From NCBI RefSeq assembly GCF_003286085.1, contig NW_020825313.1:4712001-4776000 (forward strand): DNA of 64,000 bases. Direction: 5' to 3'. Both the position numbers and the translations under genes were made by a program. The notes under the pieces were generated by a model that ran no database searches, was not told the DNA's origin, and saw only the letters and a list, made by a program, of their open reading frames with translations. The stretch comes from Drosophila persimilis (Eukaryota; Arthropoda; Insecta; Diptera; Drosophilidae). Below, piece by piece: positions 22,098 to 32,589 of this stretch (positions are counted from its first letter, which is position 1; every line of letters begins with the position of its first letter).

Positions 22098-22243
22098 AGT
22101 TTCCCTCCCAATATTATAATATTATATCTTTTATAAGTCCTCTTGCATTAAGCAATAGATTTGGTCTCCTCAATATTATTTACCTGTGTTGTTAAGATAT
22201 GATATATGCAATGTACGGATTCAACGCTTAATAATAAAAAAAA

Positions 22244-22391
22244 TAACAACTATCGCGTAGACAAGTGCGGTTGGATGGGTAACTAACTGGGAAATTTTCG
22301 GAACGGAAAAACCTTACGGACCATCCCCGACTATGAATAGCCTATTAGCAGCACTTACAGCACGGCGCGGGGAATGTGCTTACCTACATAT
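22244..22391. other. Unassigned stretch 3' of the Jockey tail
   Basis: About 150 bases with no open frame and no recognised family. One segment (GGTTGGATGGGTAACTAAC) has a faint resemblance to the 3' part of 5S rRNA, too weak to call. Confidence 0.3.
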
Positions 22392-22395
22392 ACAT

Positions 22396-22960
22396 TGTAA
22401 CGAACCTAAAAGGTTTCGATACAATCCGTCCTCCGACTTATAATGAGAGCATCGCACCACACCCCGCAACCAACACGCCCTCTCCGCAAGCAACCACCGA
22501 TCAACACGCGCCAACTCCATAACGATGACCAAAAACATCAGGTCACGCGAACTTCCCCCACTCCAGGCCAAGCCATCGGCCGAGTGCGGTCTTCCGGGCA
22601 GAGACCCGGTCCGGAGTACAGACGCGGTACCCGGAACTCACGAGAAGACATCGGCGACGAAGTAAAATAAGTTAATTTAAACTACTAATAAGTACAATAA
22701 AGTGTCAAATTATCAAAGTAAAACACCCGATTGCGTAAGTTCACTCCAATCGGTCGAGGCACCGACGCCACCCCGCCCCGAGTCCACGCAGCCGTTTCGT
22801 ATGCACGACGAGCGACGCCCATTCTAGCCCGATCCGCCCCTCTACGATAGGCCGCCCCCCCGACGCTGCCCTTACGGTTCCATACAATTTCTACAAATTT
22901 CTTGTGGATTGACCCCTGGACGGGACTGAGCTTACCACATCCTGAAATAGGTCCATCACA
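22396..22960 (+). mobile_element. Solo LTR of the Ty3/gypsy family, 565 bp
   Basis: Starts TGTAACGAACC and ends GGTCCATCACA, the same termini as the LTR at 23255-24109, with TG...CA ends. ACAT flanks it on both sides (22392-22395 and 22961-22964), a 4-bp target duplication as expected for Ty3/gypsy integrases. It contains the AATAAAGTG polyadenylation region and the GATTGCGTAAGTTC block shared by all copies. It is shorter than the 855-bp LTR through internal loss of about 290 bases. A solo LTR arises by recombination between the two LTRs of a full element. Confidence 0.9.
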
Positions 22961-22964
22961 ACAT

Positions 22965-23254
22965 ATTCTGAAAATGGAACGAATTTTGTGGGCGCCAATT
23001 CAAATTTACAACTCAGCATCATCATCAACATACTAGAAAATACTCATTTGTTTTGTGATAAAGTTAGGTCAAAGTTGAAAAATATCTAAAAAATATTGGG
23101 TTGGGAAAATGTACTTTTCTTTAGAAGGGTCGATTCAACAGATCTGTTTTTCATTAAAAATATATAGTAACAGCAAACTGTAATATTATTATTATTTTAT
23201 AAATTATATATTAAAAAAAAAAATATTATAAAAAAAAAAATTAATTATGATACT
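22965..23254. other. AT-rich spacer
   Basis: Very AT-rich, with A/T runs at 23200-23250. No gene or known repeat recognised. Confidence 0.4.
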
Positions 23255-24109
23255 TGTAACGAACCCAAAAGGGTTCGCTACAACGCCTCTCCCAACGCCC
23301 AATAAAACCCCGGCTACTAAATTACAACACCTCGCCCAACGTAAATTGATTTACTACACGAACACCCCCCCTCCACACATAGCCGCCGATTGACGTCTTC
23401 ATAACGCTGACCAAACACACCAGGTCACGCGGACTTCCACCACTCCCGACCAAGCAACCGGCCAGGCGCAGTATTCCGGGTTCATCAACTACAAAACGAT
23501 GACACCGCGGAAGCCCACGACAAGCACCCAACGGCAAACCCGCCAGCTCGCCAAAAACACGAAGGGACAGAACTAGGTCAACCCGCGATCGCCAGAATGG
23601 CAAAGTGCACCATGACGCGGAAGTGCACTTCTGAACCCGCTGACACAGCGCCAATTGGCGTATAAATAGACGCCGACTGAAAACCAGAAAGCAACTTACG
23701 CAGAGATCCGGCTCACAGTACGGTCGTTGTACCAAAACTTACGCAGAGACCCAGTCCGGAGTACAGACGCGGTACCCGGAACCCACCAGAAGACATCGGC
23801 GCCCAATTAAAAAATAATTCATTTAAACCGCTAAGAAATACAATAAAGTGTCAAATTTGCAAAGTAAAACCACCCGATTGCGTAAGTTCACCCCAATCAG
23901 CCAAGGCACCGACGTCGCCCCGCCCCGAGTCCACACGGTCGTTTCATATACACGACGCTAGCAACGCCCGCCCAAGCCCCGATCCACCTCTCTACGACAG
24001 GCCGCCCTCTGACGCCGCCCTTAAGGTTCCAATACATTTCTACAAATTTCTTGTGAACAGACTCCTGGACGTGACTGAGCTTACCTCAGCCTGAAATAGG
24101 TCCATCACA
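23255..24109 (+). mobile_element. 5' LTR of Ty3/gypsy retrotransposon (855 bp)
   Basis: TGTAACGAACCC...GGTCCATCACA termini. A TATAAATAGACG box at about 23660 and an AATAAAGTG signal at about 23842 would serve as promoter and poly(A) signal. It is followed two bases downstream by a primer binding site and the gag leader, which identifies it as the 5' LTR. The cognate 3' LTR is missing because the element is cut off in the integrase. Confidence 0.88.
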
Positions 24110-24111
24110 AG

Positions 24112-24129
24112 TGGCACCCGAGCAGGGAC
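24112..24129 (+). promoter_or_regulatory. Primer binding site of the Ty3/gypsy element
   Basis: TGGCACCCGAGCAGGGAC lies just after the LTR. It differs at two positions from the classical tRNA-Lys primer binding site (TGGCGCCCGAACAGGGAC), so a lysine tRNA primer is likely. Confidence 0.7.
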
Positions 24130-24408
24130 CCAAGGGAACGTCAGCGAGGGTTTGTGGAATAAAACCCCACGGCCGCTAGAGCAAGAACACGAGAGAACAA
24201 CCCGAAGAAAACCCCGACCTCGCGCAATATCAACGGCAAGAGTTGCGCAACGAGCAGACGAAAGCGCGACACAGCGACAGAGAAACGCGAACAGTGCCGT
24301 CACCCCGAGAAGAAATTCGAAGCGTCAGCCGCGAAGCTCGACACAGTGCCCTAGTGAAGGAAAAGCGCAAGCCCAGCGAAACAGCCAACTCAAGTAACGA
24401 TCGGAGCG

Positions 24409-25800
24409 ATGGAATCCCACACAGAGGAACAGGCCAGCGTGTATTACCCTGGAGAATTCGTCGCCAACCCAGGGGTGAGTACCGGCTGGATACACAAACG
24501 TCGCCGAGAGGAGCTGGAGTCCTTCGCGGAGGAATTCGGATTCAGCCGCGAGGGGAACGTGGAAGATTTGCGGAGGAGTTTCGCCGAACTAGTCGCCGGG
24601 CCCCTCGAACACGATGCCTGGGTCAGGTTGGCGGAGCTCGAGCGGCAGTACGCCAGATAGCCAGGACGAGCCAGATCGCCCCAGCCCGACACCTCAGCAC
24701 CAATAGAGAAGCGGAAGACGGACCCCAAACTCAGCCTACAAGTTCCAGGAATCATGGAAGGCAAAGCCAGCACCTCACCGACATCGATAACCGCCGAAGA
24801 TCTACCAAAGCCCCCGCCCCCGGAGCCAAGGCCTTCGCCCATGAGAAGGATCTTGCCGACAGCAGGAGGAAATGGCCCCACAGACGGCCACTACTACAGT
24901 CACGCCGCGCAGATGGCGGAACGGATCCGAAAGTGGGGAATCCAGTTCGACGGGCAGGACGACCCACTGTCGTTCGTCGAACTACTGGAAGAGCGTGCCC
25001 TCTCGTACGGGGTAGACATGAACTACGTGCCGCGAGCCATGGCAGAGCTCCTCACCGACCGAGCCAACCGTTGGTTCCGCACCAGCCGACTCCAGAGCGC
25101 CTCATGGGCCGATTTCCGTCAGGAATTCCTAGCCTTTTTCCTGCCTCCCCGGTACTTCGAGCAATTGGAAGACCAGATCAGGGACCGCAAACAAGCGGTG
25201 GGCGAACCGTTCAAGGACTTCGTCATCGAGCTCCGGTTGCTCATGCACCACTCCGGGTACGACGAAGCCAAGGAACTTAGCCGGATCTATGACAACACCC
25301 TCCCGGCGTACCAGCTGTACGTGCGAAGACACGAACTGAGAAGTCTGACGCAACTGACAATGTTAACCACCGAATTCGAGAGTATCCAGGAGCGGAGCAT
25401 ACCCGCGATCCTCATCCCCCCTCGACAACCACCCAGGTACACGCGGCCAACGGCACAACAGAATGAAAACGGGACGAATCGGGCCCAATACCGCAAGCCC
25501 CACTGGAACACCTCGGAACCCGCAAGAAAGCCGCACCAAGCCGGCGCTTCAGCACAGGAAGCGACACATCGAATGATCACCACCCCCATCGCCAACCCGC
25601 ACGCAGCCTGTCGACGCCGCGGAGAAGCGGGACATGCATCTCGCGACTGCACCAACCCATCGATCCTCTTCTGTTGGGAATGCGGCAAGCGCGGAACGCG
25701 CACCGTGGGCTGTTGCCGCCAGGACCCGTCGGGAAACGACTCGCGTCCCCAGCTGACACGGGAACAGCCGGGCGCGACGCTTCCTCAGGCAACCAACTAA
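24409..25800 (+). pseudogene. Ty3/gypsy gag with one in-frame stop
   Basis: The ATG at 24409 opens MESHTEEQASVYYPGEF; the frame meets TAG at 24658-24660 and then stays open in the same frame to 25800, giving about 463 codons with one stop. The middle (about 24950-25390) is a capsid-like region (ANRWFRTSRL, PRYFEQLEDQIRDRKQ, EPFKDFVIELRLLMHHSGY) of the retrotransposon gag family. The C-terminus has two cysteine clusters: CRRRGEAGHASRDC (CX3-type spacing, first C changed) and CWECGKRGTRTVGCC. The single TAG could be decay or a read-through site; one copy cannot tell. It overlaps pol by about 127 bases. Confidence 0.82.
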
Positions 25801-28800
25801 GAAACCCGCTACAAGTACACGACGGCCGGATAGTGGCGAGAGTGACCATCGGAGGACGGCGCACGGAAGCCACGGTCGACACCGGGGCGTCCCGAAGTTT
25901 CATCAACGCCGACCTCGCCCGCCAACTCGGCCACGACAACGACCTGCGCGACGCTTGCGCCCCGATACGCCTAGCCGACGGCTCGGCACGCGAGATAACT
26001 CAGATCTTGCTAGCGCGCGTCGAACTAGACGAGCAAGAGGTACAGGTGCCGCTCTTGGTGCTGTCCAACATGCTAGAGCAAGCCATCATAGGGATGGACT
26101 TCCTGTGCGCCATCGAAACCACAATACAATGTGGCAACACACGCCTCCATCTCCAGGGCTCCCAACGCCCCCTCCTAAACACGCCGATGATCACCGCCAG
26201 CCAAGTACACGCCCACGGACCCAAGAACTTGAGACCCCCGCCGCCAACGAATACCCCGCCACGACACGAGACACGAGCACAAGGAACAAGGAACACAGAA
26301 CCCATGGCCACAACGAGGCACACCAGCCCCAGGCCCACTCCGAGAAACCCAAAACTAAGCAGAGCCACGAAGAAAGCGAGCCGGTCTCCCGAGGGCACCG
26401 ACGCGGTTCCACCAACGAAGGGAAAGGAACCCAGGACGCCCCTCCAGAAGACAACCCGGCCCCAGCAACGACAGCCGCCACGCAGCAGCCAGGCGCTCGA
26501 GGTACCACCTCCGACCGCCACCCAGGCCCACGAGCGCGTCGACACCGCCCTCGACGCGAAGACGACCCCTACGACACCGACCGACCCGCTACTCCCGCGT
26601 CCTCTCAGGCAGGAACCGGGAAAGGCGATCACTGCCACACGAGGCACCCATCGGAACCCCGACGCACCTGGAGCCGACGCACCATCGATCGTCTCCGACA
26701 TCATGGAACGCCTCCCGGGCAACACCTCGTACGGCGCCAGCATGGGGCCCAGCACCACGCCTGGAGCCATGTCGGCGAACTTCATCGCCCAAACTAGCCG
26801 TTGGTCAAACGCTACGATCGCCATCGAGACCCCCACGTTCGTAGATCACGCTGAGGACGACGTCGCGCAAGCACCCCCCAGGACACACACGAGCCCCCTA
26901 CCCGCCGTCGTCGCCAGCATAAGCGAATACACTCGCGAAGTCGAACCACCAAGCGCATTCGACACAACGATCCTCCCCGAGAACCCCGACCACACTTGCG
27001 ACCTAGGAATCGACGACCCACCGGAGGACGATTCGGAACGGATCTCCGACCCACGGCCTCCCGACATCGCGCCGAAAATACGGAAATTTCTAGACGAAGA
27101 ACTGCCGACACTCGCAGGCCTCCGAGGGACGACGGATCTAACAGAACACACCATCGTCATGAGAGACAACCGACCCATAAAACAGCGGTACTACCCGAAA
27201 AATCCAGCCATGCGGCGGATCATCGATGAACAGGTCGACCAACTGATAGCAGAGGACCTAATCGAACCATCCCGGAGCCCCCACAGCGCGCCAATCGTCC
27301 TGGTCCGCAAAAAGGACGGGAGATGGCGCATGTGTGTAGATTATCGGCAGCTAAACGAGCGTTCTATCCCGGACGCGTACCCGCTACCCAGGATCAACTA
27401 CATACTAGAGCGACTCCGAAATGCCCACTTCATCACGACCCTGGACCTGAAAAACGGGTACTGGCAGATACCAATGGCCCGCGACATCCGGGAAGCCACG
27501 GCATTCACGATACCCGGCAGAGGGCTATACCAATGGAAAGTAATGCCCTTCGGTTTACATTCCGCGGGAGCCACGTTTCAACGGACCCTCGACGCCGTTA
27601 TCGGCGCAGACATGGAACCATTCGCATTCGCATTCGCATATCTCGACGACATCGTCATCGTCGGGAAAAGCTTCCAGGAACACCTGAACAACGTAAAAGA
27701 AGTCTTCGCACGACTGCGAAAGGCAAACCTACGGATCAACACGGACAAGTGCGCCTTCTTCCAACGCCGGATAAAATACTTGGGCCATATGATCAGCGAA
27801 GAAGGTATCCACACGGACCCCGACAAAATCGCAGCCGTAAAGGATCTGAGGCCGCCAACCAACCTGAAGGAGCTACGACAATGCGTAGGCATGGCCGGTT
27901 GGTACCGCAGATTTGTCCCAAACTTCGCCACCGTGGTCCAACCAATGTCACTGCTGCTGAAGAAAGGGAAAGCATGGACATGGGGCCAAGAACAACAAGA
28001 CGCCTTCGACGAACTGAAAACACTGCTCACCACCGCACCAGTACTCGCCTGCCCAGACTTTGACGTCAAATTTTCCCTGCAGACGGACGCAAGCAACCTT
28101 GGAGTAGGCGCGGTCCTCACCCAAGAGATCGAAGGGAAATCGCATACGTCAGTCGACGCCTCAACAAGGCAGAAGAAAACTACTCGGCCACCGACAAGGA
28201 ATGCCTCGCCGTCATCTGGGCGATCCGAAAACTGCGATGCTATCTCGAAGGCTACCGATTCGACGTCATAACCGATCATCTCGCACTAAAGTGGCTGAAT
28301 ACCCTCGAGAGCCCTTACGGTAGAGTAGCAAGATGGGCGCTCGAACTACAGCAATACCAATACGACGTGCACTATCGGGCCGGCAACCAGAACGTAGTCG
28401 CAGACGCACTGTCAAGACAACCATTGGAGACCCTCTCCCGCATTGAGGAGGAAGACAACACAGCATGCACCTGGCTTAAACAAAGGATCCAGCAAGTCCA
28501 AGACGAACCCCAGAAATACCCGGACTACACGCACGAAAACGGGCAGCCTTGGCGTCCGGAAAACCATCCTGAGGACAACGCAACGATATTACTGGCCAGG
28601 ACTACACCGAGACGTACGACGGTACATGCAGGGCTGCATAAGCTGCCAGAAGTTCAAGGCCATACAGCGCAAGGCCGTGGGCAGGATGCTCACGCGCAAA
28701 GCCGAAGAACCCTTCGCCACCCTGTGTGCCGATTTCGTCGGACCATTACCACGGTCCAAGCACGGGAACACCATCTTACTGGTCTTCTTCGACACTTTCT

Positions 28801-28988
28801 CCAAGTGGGTCGAACTGGTATCCCTCAAGAAAGCGACAACAGCGAACCTCGAACGAGCTTTCAGAGAACGAATACTGAGCAGCTTCGGCGTGCCGAAACT
28901 ATTCGTATGCGACAACGGAACCCAGTTCACCAGCCGATCGTTTAAAACATTCCTGCGAACCGCAGGCGTGGACCTACAACACACAGTC
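25674..28988 (+). pseudogene. Ty3/gypsy pol: protease, RT, RNase H, integrase (truncated)
   Basis: The frame is -1 relative to gag, with a 127-base overlap as in elements using -1 frameshifting. Order: protease with VDTGASRSFI (D69-T70-G71), a long proline/arginine-rich spacer (about 26200-26900), RT with VRKKDGRWRMCVDYRQLN, TTLDLKNGYWQIPM and the FAYLDDIVIV box (about 27640), the connection, then RNase H. The frame shifts at about 28130-28140, after which IAYVSRRLNKAEENYSATDKE, CLAVIWAIRKL and the YRAGNQNVVADALSR box follow. A second shift near 28550 leads to integrase: CISCQKFK (zinc), CADFVGPLPRSK and VCDNGTQFTS (catalytic D residues). It stops at about 28988, before the catalytic glutamate region ends. 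Lineage could be Osvaldo/Ulysses-like; unsure. Confidence 0.85.
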
Positions 28989-29640
28989 CACAGATGGCTC
29001 AAAGTTAGACGGCCGCGTGGGAGGCGGAGTCTACTGTAGCGAGCTGAACATCAGTCATTGCTTACGGCTCGCGGATCACTATAGTGTGTTCCAAGCGGAG
29101 GTTGTGGCCATCAAGGAGGCCATTTCTATCGTCTCCAAACTACTTCTAGACACGCACTTAGTGTGCGTCTTCTCGGACAGCCAAGAAGCTATTAAAGCTC
29201 GTCTAACTCAGCGACTGTAAATGACTGCCGCAGGTCTCTGCACGAGATCGCAGAGCAGTTAGATCTCTTCCTTATATGGGTCCCCGGCCACAGGGACGTC
29301 GAGGGGAATGACGTCGCCGACGACCTAGCCAGTCAGGGTACTACGATTCCTTTCTTATCAGAGAGGGAGCATCCCCTTGGCTACGTGCAGGCTCCTCACG
29401 CACGAAATGTTCAAGCAAAATGCAAATAAAAGATGGCAGCAAACCGTTTCCTGTAAAGTCTCAAGATTGATATGGCCATATTGATCGAAAAAGCGCTATG
29501 CAGAGCTGTATAGACTCAGCAGAGTGCTTCGATACAACTTGTTGTGCGTTTTCTCGGGTAGCCAACCAGCAATTAAAGCTTTCGGCTCATTATCGTGCCT
29601 TTGGCTATGTGCAGGCTTATCACGCACGAAATGTTCGATT
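28989..29640 (+). pseudogene. Second LOA family: RNase H fragments
   Basis: It begins abruptly with TDGSKL (frame of CAGATGGCTC), then GRVGGGVYCSELNISH, FQAEVVAIKEA, VFSDSQEAIKA (to 29219) and, in another frame, LFLIWVPGHRDVEGNDVADDLA (about 29260-29330), matching the RNase H of the LOA element at 106-1668 at the level of a distinct family. From about 29520 a shorter piece repeats parts of it (CVFSGSQPAIKAF, then a second copy of the CTTGGCTATGTGCAGGCT and CACGCACGAAATGTTC text), so there is an internal duplication. It is joined directly to the truncated gypsy integrase. Confidence 0.75.
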
Positions 29641-29838
29641 CAACCCTTCTCCCAACGTATAATAATCCCGACCCCACAAACTCTAACAAAACGCACCAGG
29701 GCACGTGAACTTCCCCCACTCCCGACCAAGCAACCGTCCAGGCGTAGCCTTCCGGGTTCATCGACTACAAAAAGATGAAAACTTCGGAAACTTACGAAGA
29801 AACCCGGCCCCGAGTACAGATGTTCTACCAATCTAAGA
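29641..29838 (+). mobile_element. LTR fragment of the Ty3/gypsy family
   Basis: Matches the start and middle of the LTR at 23255-24109 (CCCTTCTCCCAACG, CTTCCCCCACTCCCGACCAA, TTCCGGGTTCATC, then the GAGTACAGA block), with large internal losses. It ends where mini-me-type repeat starts. Confidence 0.7.
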
Positions 29839-30137
29839 ATTTAACGAGAGGGAACGTTGAAAGTTGCTGCGCAGACCACAACTCTACATTTATACCCGAT
29901 ACTTAGTCAGTATGGCTCTCCTCCGGCAGAAGTGGAAGTGGGCGGGGCGAAGTTTTGAAATATTTTTGTAGCAGTGACATATCACAGAAGGACCCAAAAC
30001 ATCGTTGCTCTAGCTCTTATAGTCTTTGAGCACTAGGCGCTAAAATGGAGAGACAGACAGAGCGACGGACGGACGGACGGACAGACAGACAGGGCTCAAT
30101 CGACTCGGCTATTGATGCTGATCAAGAATATATATAC
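29839..30137 (+). repeat. Mini-me-type repeat, left part
   Basis: Starts with the AACGAGAGGGAACGTTG boundary motif, followed by the ATACCCGATACTTAGTCAGT text, a GGGCGGGGCGAAGTTTTGAA block, a (GACG/GACA)n tract at 30055-30095, the CGACTCGGCTATTGATGCTG core and a (TA)n run. GACA-type and TA-type tracts around a conserved core are the hallmark of the Drosophila mini-me element, related to the DINE-1/Helentron repeats. The copy is split at its TA run by a solo LTR and resumes at 30862. Confidence 0.75.
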
Positions 30138-30861
30138 TGTGATGGACCTATTTCAGGCTGAGATAAGCTCAGTCCCGTCCAGGGGTCAGTCCACAAGAAA
30201 TTTGCAGAAATTGGATGGAACCGTAAGGGCGGCGTCGGGGGGCGGCCTATCGTAGAGGGGCGGATCGGGCTAGAATGGGCGTCGCTCGTCGTGCATACGA
30301 AACGGCTGCGTGGACTCGGGGCGGGGTGGCGTCGGTGCCTCGACTAATTGGAGTGAACTTACGCTATCGGGTGTTTTTAAATTGATAATTTGACACTTTA
30401 TTGTACTTCCTAGTGGTTTAAATGAACCTATTTTAATTGTCGCCGACGTCTTCTTGTGAGTTCCGGGTACCGCGTCTGTACTCCGGACCGGGTCTCTGCG
30501 TAAGTTTTGGTACAACGACCGTACTGTGAGCCGGATTTCTGCGTAAGCTGTTCTTTAGTTCTCGTCGCCGTTTTTTTATAGGCCCGTATTGCTGGGTCTG
30601 CGGGTTTGACAAATGCACTTCCGCGTCGGGGTGCACTTTGCCGTTCTTGGTGATCGTCGCAGATTTTCGCGGCGTCGACTTTCCTCCGTCGATGAACCCG
30701 GAAGACCGCACTCGGCCGATGGCTTGGCCTGGATGTTATGGAGTTGGCGCGTGTTGATCGTTGGTTGCTTGCGAAGGGGGGCGTTGGTTGCGGGGTGTGG
30801 TGCGATGCTCTCATTATAAGTCGGGGGACGGATTGTATCGAAACCTTTTAGGTTCGTTACA
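30138..30861 (-). mobile_element. Solo LTR of the Ty3/gypsy family, 724 bp, antisense
   Basis: Reads TGTGATGGACC...GGTTCGTTACA on the plus strand, i.e. the LTR termini in reverse. ATAC flanks both sides (30134-30137 and 30862-30865), a 4-bp target duplication. The element inserted exactly in the TATATAC/TTTATGGGG core of the mini-me-type repeat, and the flanks rejoin to the uninterrupted form seen at 37245-37270. Intermediate in length between the 565-bp and 855-bp LTRs of the same family. Confidence 0.92.
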
Positions 30862-30972
30862 ATACTTTATGGGGTCGGAAACGATTCCTTCTGGACGTTA
30901 CATACATCCATTTTTACCACAAATCTAATATACCCCAATACTCATTTTGAGTATCGGTTATAAAAAGTGCTA
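30862..30972 (+). repeat. Mini-me-type repeat, right part
   Basis: TTTATGGGGTCGGAAACGAT, CTTCTGGACGTTACA, then ACTCATTTTGAGTATCGGTT: the terminal half of the repeat whose first half is at 29839-30137. Confidence 0.75.
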
Positions 30973-31190
30973 GAGTATTTATAACAAAGTGTCTAATTAT
31001 CTAGATTATATCACTGCGTAAGTTCATTTCAAATAGCCGAGGCACCGACACTACCCCAACCCAAGCCCACACACACCATCCGACGCACACCACAAACAAC
31101 GCTCAACCAAGCCACGATCCACCAGTTGTGCAACGAGCCAACGAAAGCGGGGCACAGCAATAAGACGTCGGGCTGGCGAATACGAGAACG
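30973..31190 (+). mobile_element. Diverged LTR 3' end and leader piece (Ty3/gypsy)
   Basis: CAAAGTGTCTAATTATC, then CACTGCGTAAGTTCATTTC and GAGGCACCGACACTAC parallel the LTR text around 23840-23930. GTGCAACGAGCCAACGAAAGC at about 31133 parallels the gag leader near 24245. The pieces between are lost and overall similarity is low. Confidence 0.55.
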
Positions 31191-31745
31191 GAGAACGTGC
31201 CTGTCTCCCTTAGAACGCTGCAAAGCGATCTAGAGAAGCAGGCCAGATCACAAACCGAAAGTAGGTGGAGGAGTACCACCACCTGCAGAACCTCGAAAAT
31301 CATGTGCAAAGACTGCAATGAGAAACTCAGCCACTACCTACTGCGCCCACCACGGAAGGACTGCAGATTGTTAGTGGGAATATTGACAGGCCATTGTCTG
31401 GCTGCGGCGCATGGAAAAAAGCTAGGCATCACCAACAGAGTTGTAGGAATTGTGATGAACTTAGGCGCAACCGAAGCCCTGCATCATCTGCAACTGTCCT
31501 GATCTCTTAAGGGCAAGGAGGAAATACCTGGACGCACCGGTGCTGGCATTACTGAAAGCTGCCTCCAAGAGGACGCCACAGCAACTACTGGCCTATGCGA
31601 AAAATACCTTGATTCTCGAGGACTTTGAAATCCCCTAAGCACTGCCGCGACGATATATACCCCCCTCACCAGACAACTAAGGGCCATATTGGCCTATGTG
31701 GGGCTCCGCTGAGGGCTTCCGGGTCAACCTAACCTAACCTAACCT
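31191..31745 (+). pseudogene. Second LOA family: ORF2 C-terminus and 3' end
   Basis: Plus-strand pieces RWRSTTTCRTSKIM, LVGILTGHCLAAAHGKKLG (compare SLTGHWLIGTHADRLG in the first LOA family), a C-terminal cysteine cluster in the next frame, and a final LLAYAKNTLILEDFEIP-type tail. The 3' end carries four AACCT units (31726-31745), the counterpart of the AACCTAGCCTAACC end of copies A1-A3. The frame is broken several times. It is joined at 31746 to an antisense fragment of a LOA endonuclease. Confidence 0.72.
31726..31745 (+). repeat. (AACCT)4 tail of LOA-type LINE
   Basis: Four perfect pentamers; on the other strand this is a permutation of TTAGG, the ancestral arthropod telomere repeat. Here it is best explained as the short 3'-terminal repeat of the LINE. 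Confidence 0.8.
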
Positions 31746-32220
31746 CCACGTACCTGTGGTCCGAGAAAAAGTGCTCTTCCAGGACCATCCAGGATGCGAT
31801 GTTCTTCTGTATCTCATAAGAGGCAAATGTGAGGTACAGGTCCCCCTTGCAGTCCCCCTGAGCGCATTTGGAGGGGGGCCGGCTTGGTCGTGACCCATGT
31901 ACGTGGAGCAGATCCTCAGTGAGCGCCTCTGGTCTTCATTGCTGAAATTTGGGAGCAAAAATAAGTGCAAATCTCTTTTTGCAAGGATTCAGGTGCGGGT
32001 TTTACCTGCGGTGACAGCTACTTATATCTTATACTCAGCAGTCCTCAGACCGGAGAGCCTGAGGACTATATCGGCTCCACCCCTGGATATGTGGAGCAAG
32101 AGAGCAGCGCATTACAATGGTGGATCTGCAGGAGTATCAGCGACTTTCCTGAGTTTCGTCTCCACCATTTTTTTGTCATGGAGGAGGAGTCCAATTCCTC
32201 CCCGACCCTGATGTGATTGA
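31746..32220 (-). pseudogene. Second LOA family: endonuclease fragment, antisense
   Basis: Minus-strand segments LHLFLLPNFSNEDQ and STYMGHDQAGPPPNALRG correspond to LNIFLLHNYSD and SSYMAHEGNDPPNDLVR of the LOA endonuclease at 6721-7995; a deletion then joins directly to the WMVLEEHFFSDHRYVE box (catalytic SDH). The region from 31950 to 32220 matches the start of ORF2 with frameshifts. Confidence 0.7.
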
Positions 32221-32589
32221 GATCCCTAGCAAGGTCGCTCACGTCGATACCACTGATGATTCGTCCGACATCGCAGTCTTGATCTCCATGCTTGGGGTCT
32301 CTGGTGGCTCCAGGTCTGGGTCGACCCCCGTTGGCATGCCCTTAGAGTCGGATTTGTACAAGACTATGACTACCTTTTTGTAACCGTAGTCCACAGTACC
32401 CTCCATATCATGGAGAAGTCTTACCGACTGCTCGTTCAGGACGAGGAATATTTGGCGCCTCTGCCTGGGGACCCCCCCAGATGTCGTTGAACAGGCATGG
32501 TCTTTGCCCTCCGCCACTTTAAGAGGAGTACCGAGCTCCTTTGCGGTGTTTTTAATATTTAAATTTGAGTTTGGCATTGTTGGTCCCAC
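32221..32589 (-). pseudogene. Second LOA family: ORF1 C-terminal part, antisense
   Basis: The minus-strand frame gives RQIFLVLNEQSVRLLHDMEG and VDYGYKKVVIVLYKSDSKG, equivalent to NQAVVVLNKESLAPIEAAKG and FGFSSVTIKVYKSD in the DUF4780-like ORF1 of the long LOA copy. The part right of 32493 (AKELGTPLKVAEGKDHA) is the only section that is repeated in every unit of the tandem array; left of 32493 the sequence is unique to this place. That makes 32493 the original left edge of the amplified unit. Confidence 0.75.

Larger units (their letters stand above)
17621..22243 (+). mobile_element. Decayed Jockey-clade LINE, 5'-truncated
   Basis: Collinear with the intact element at 47514-52680 from ORF1 codon positions near 48005 to the 3' end. 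The 3' UTR (TTTCCCTCCCAATATTATAA, the CCTCTTGCAT segment, ATTCAACGCTTAATAA) matches, and a short A-rich tail ends near 22243. The 5' UTR and ORF1 start are missing. Both ORFs carry stops, indels and one 368-bp insertion. It is clearly older than the intact copy, though still the same family by eye. I could not find a matching target-site duplication. Confidence 0.85.

Noticed and set aside
22260..22300. Weak 5S rRNA resemblance
   Set aside because: Only about 16 of 23 positions match, and the flanking 5S sequence is absent.
26000..26836. Long minus-strand frame of 278 codons over the gypsy pol spacer
   Set aside because: GC-rich antisense of the proline/arginine-rich spacer; no recognisable motif, and the sense strand is clearly coding.
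30055..30110. GACG/GACA tract as an independent microsatellite locus
   Set aside because: It is the internal tract of the mini-me-type repeat and recurs in each copy of that element.
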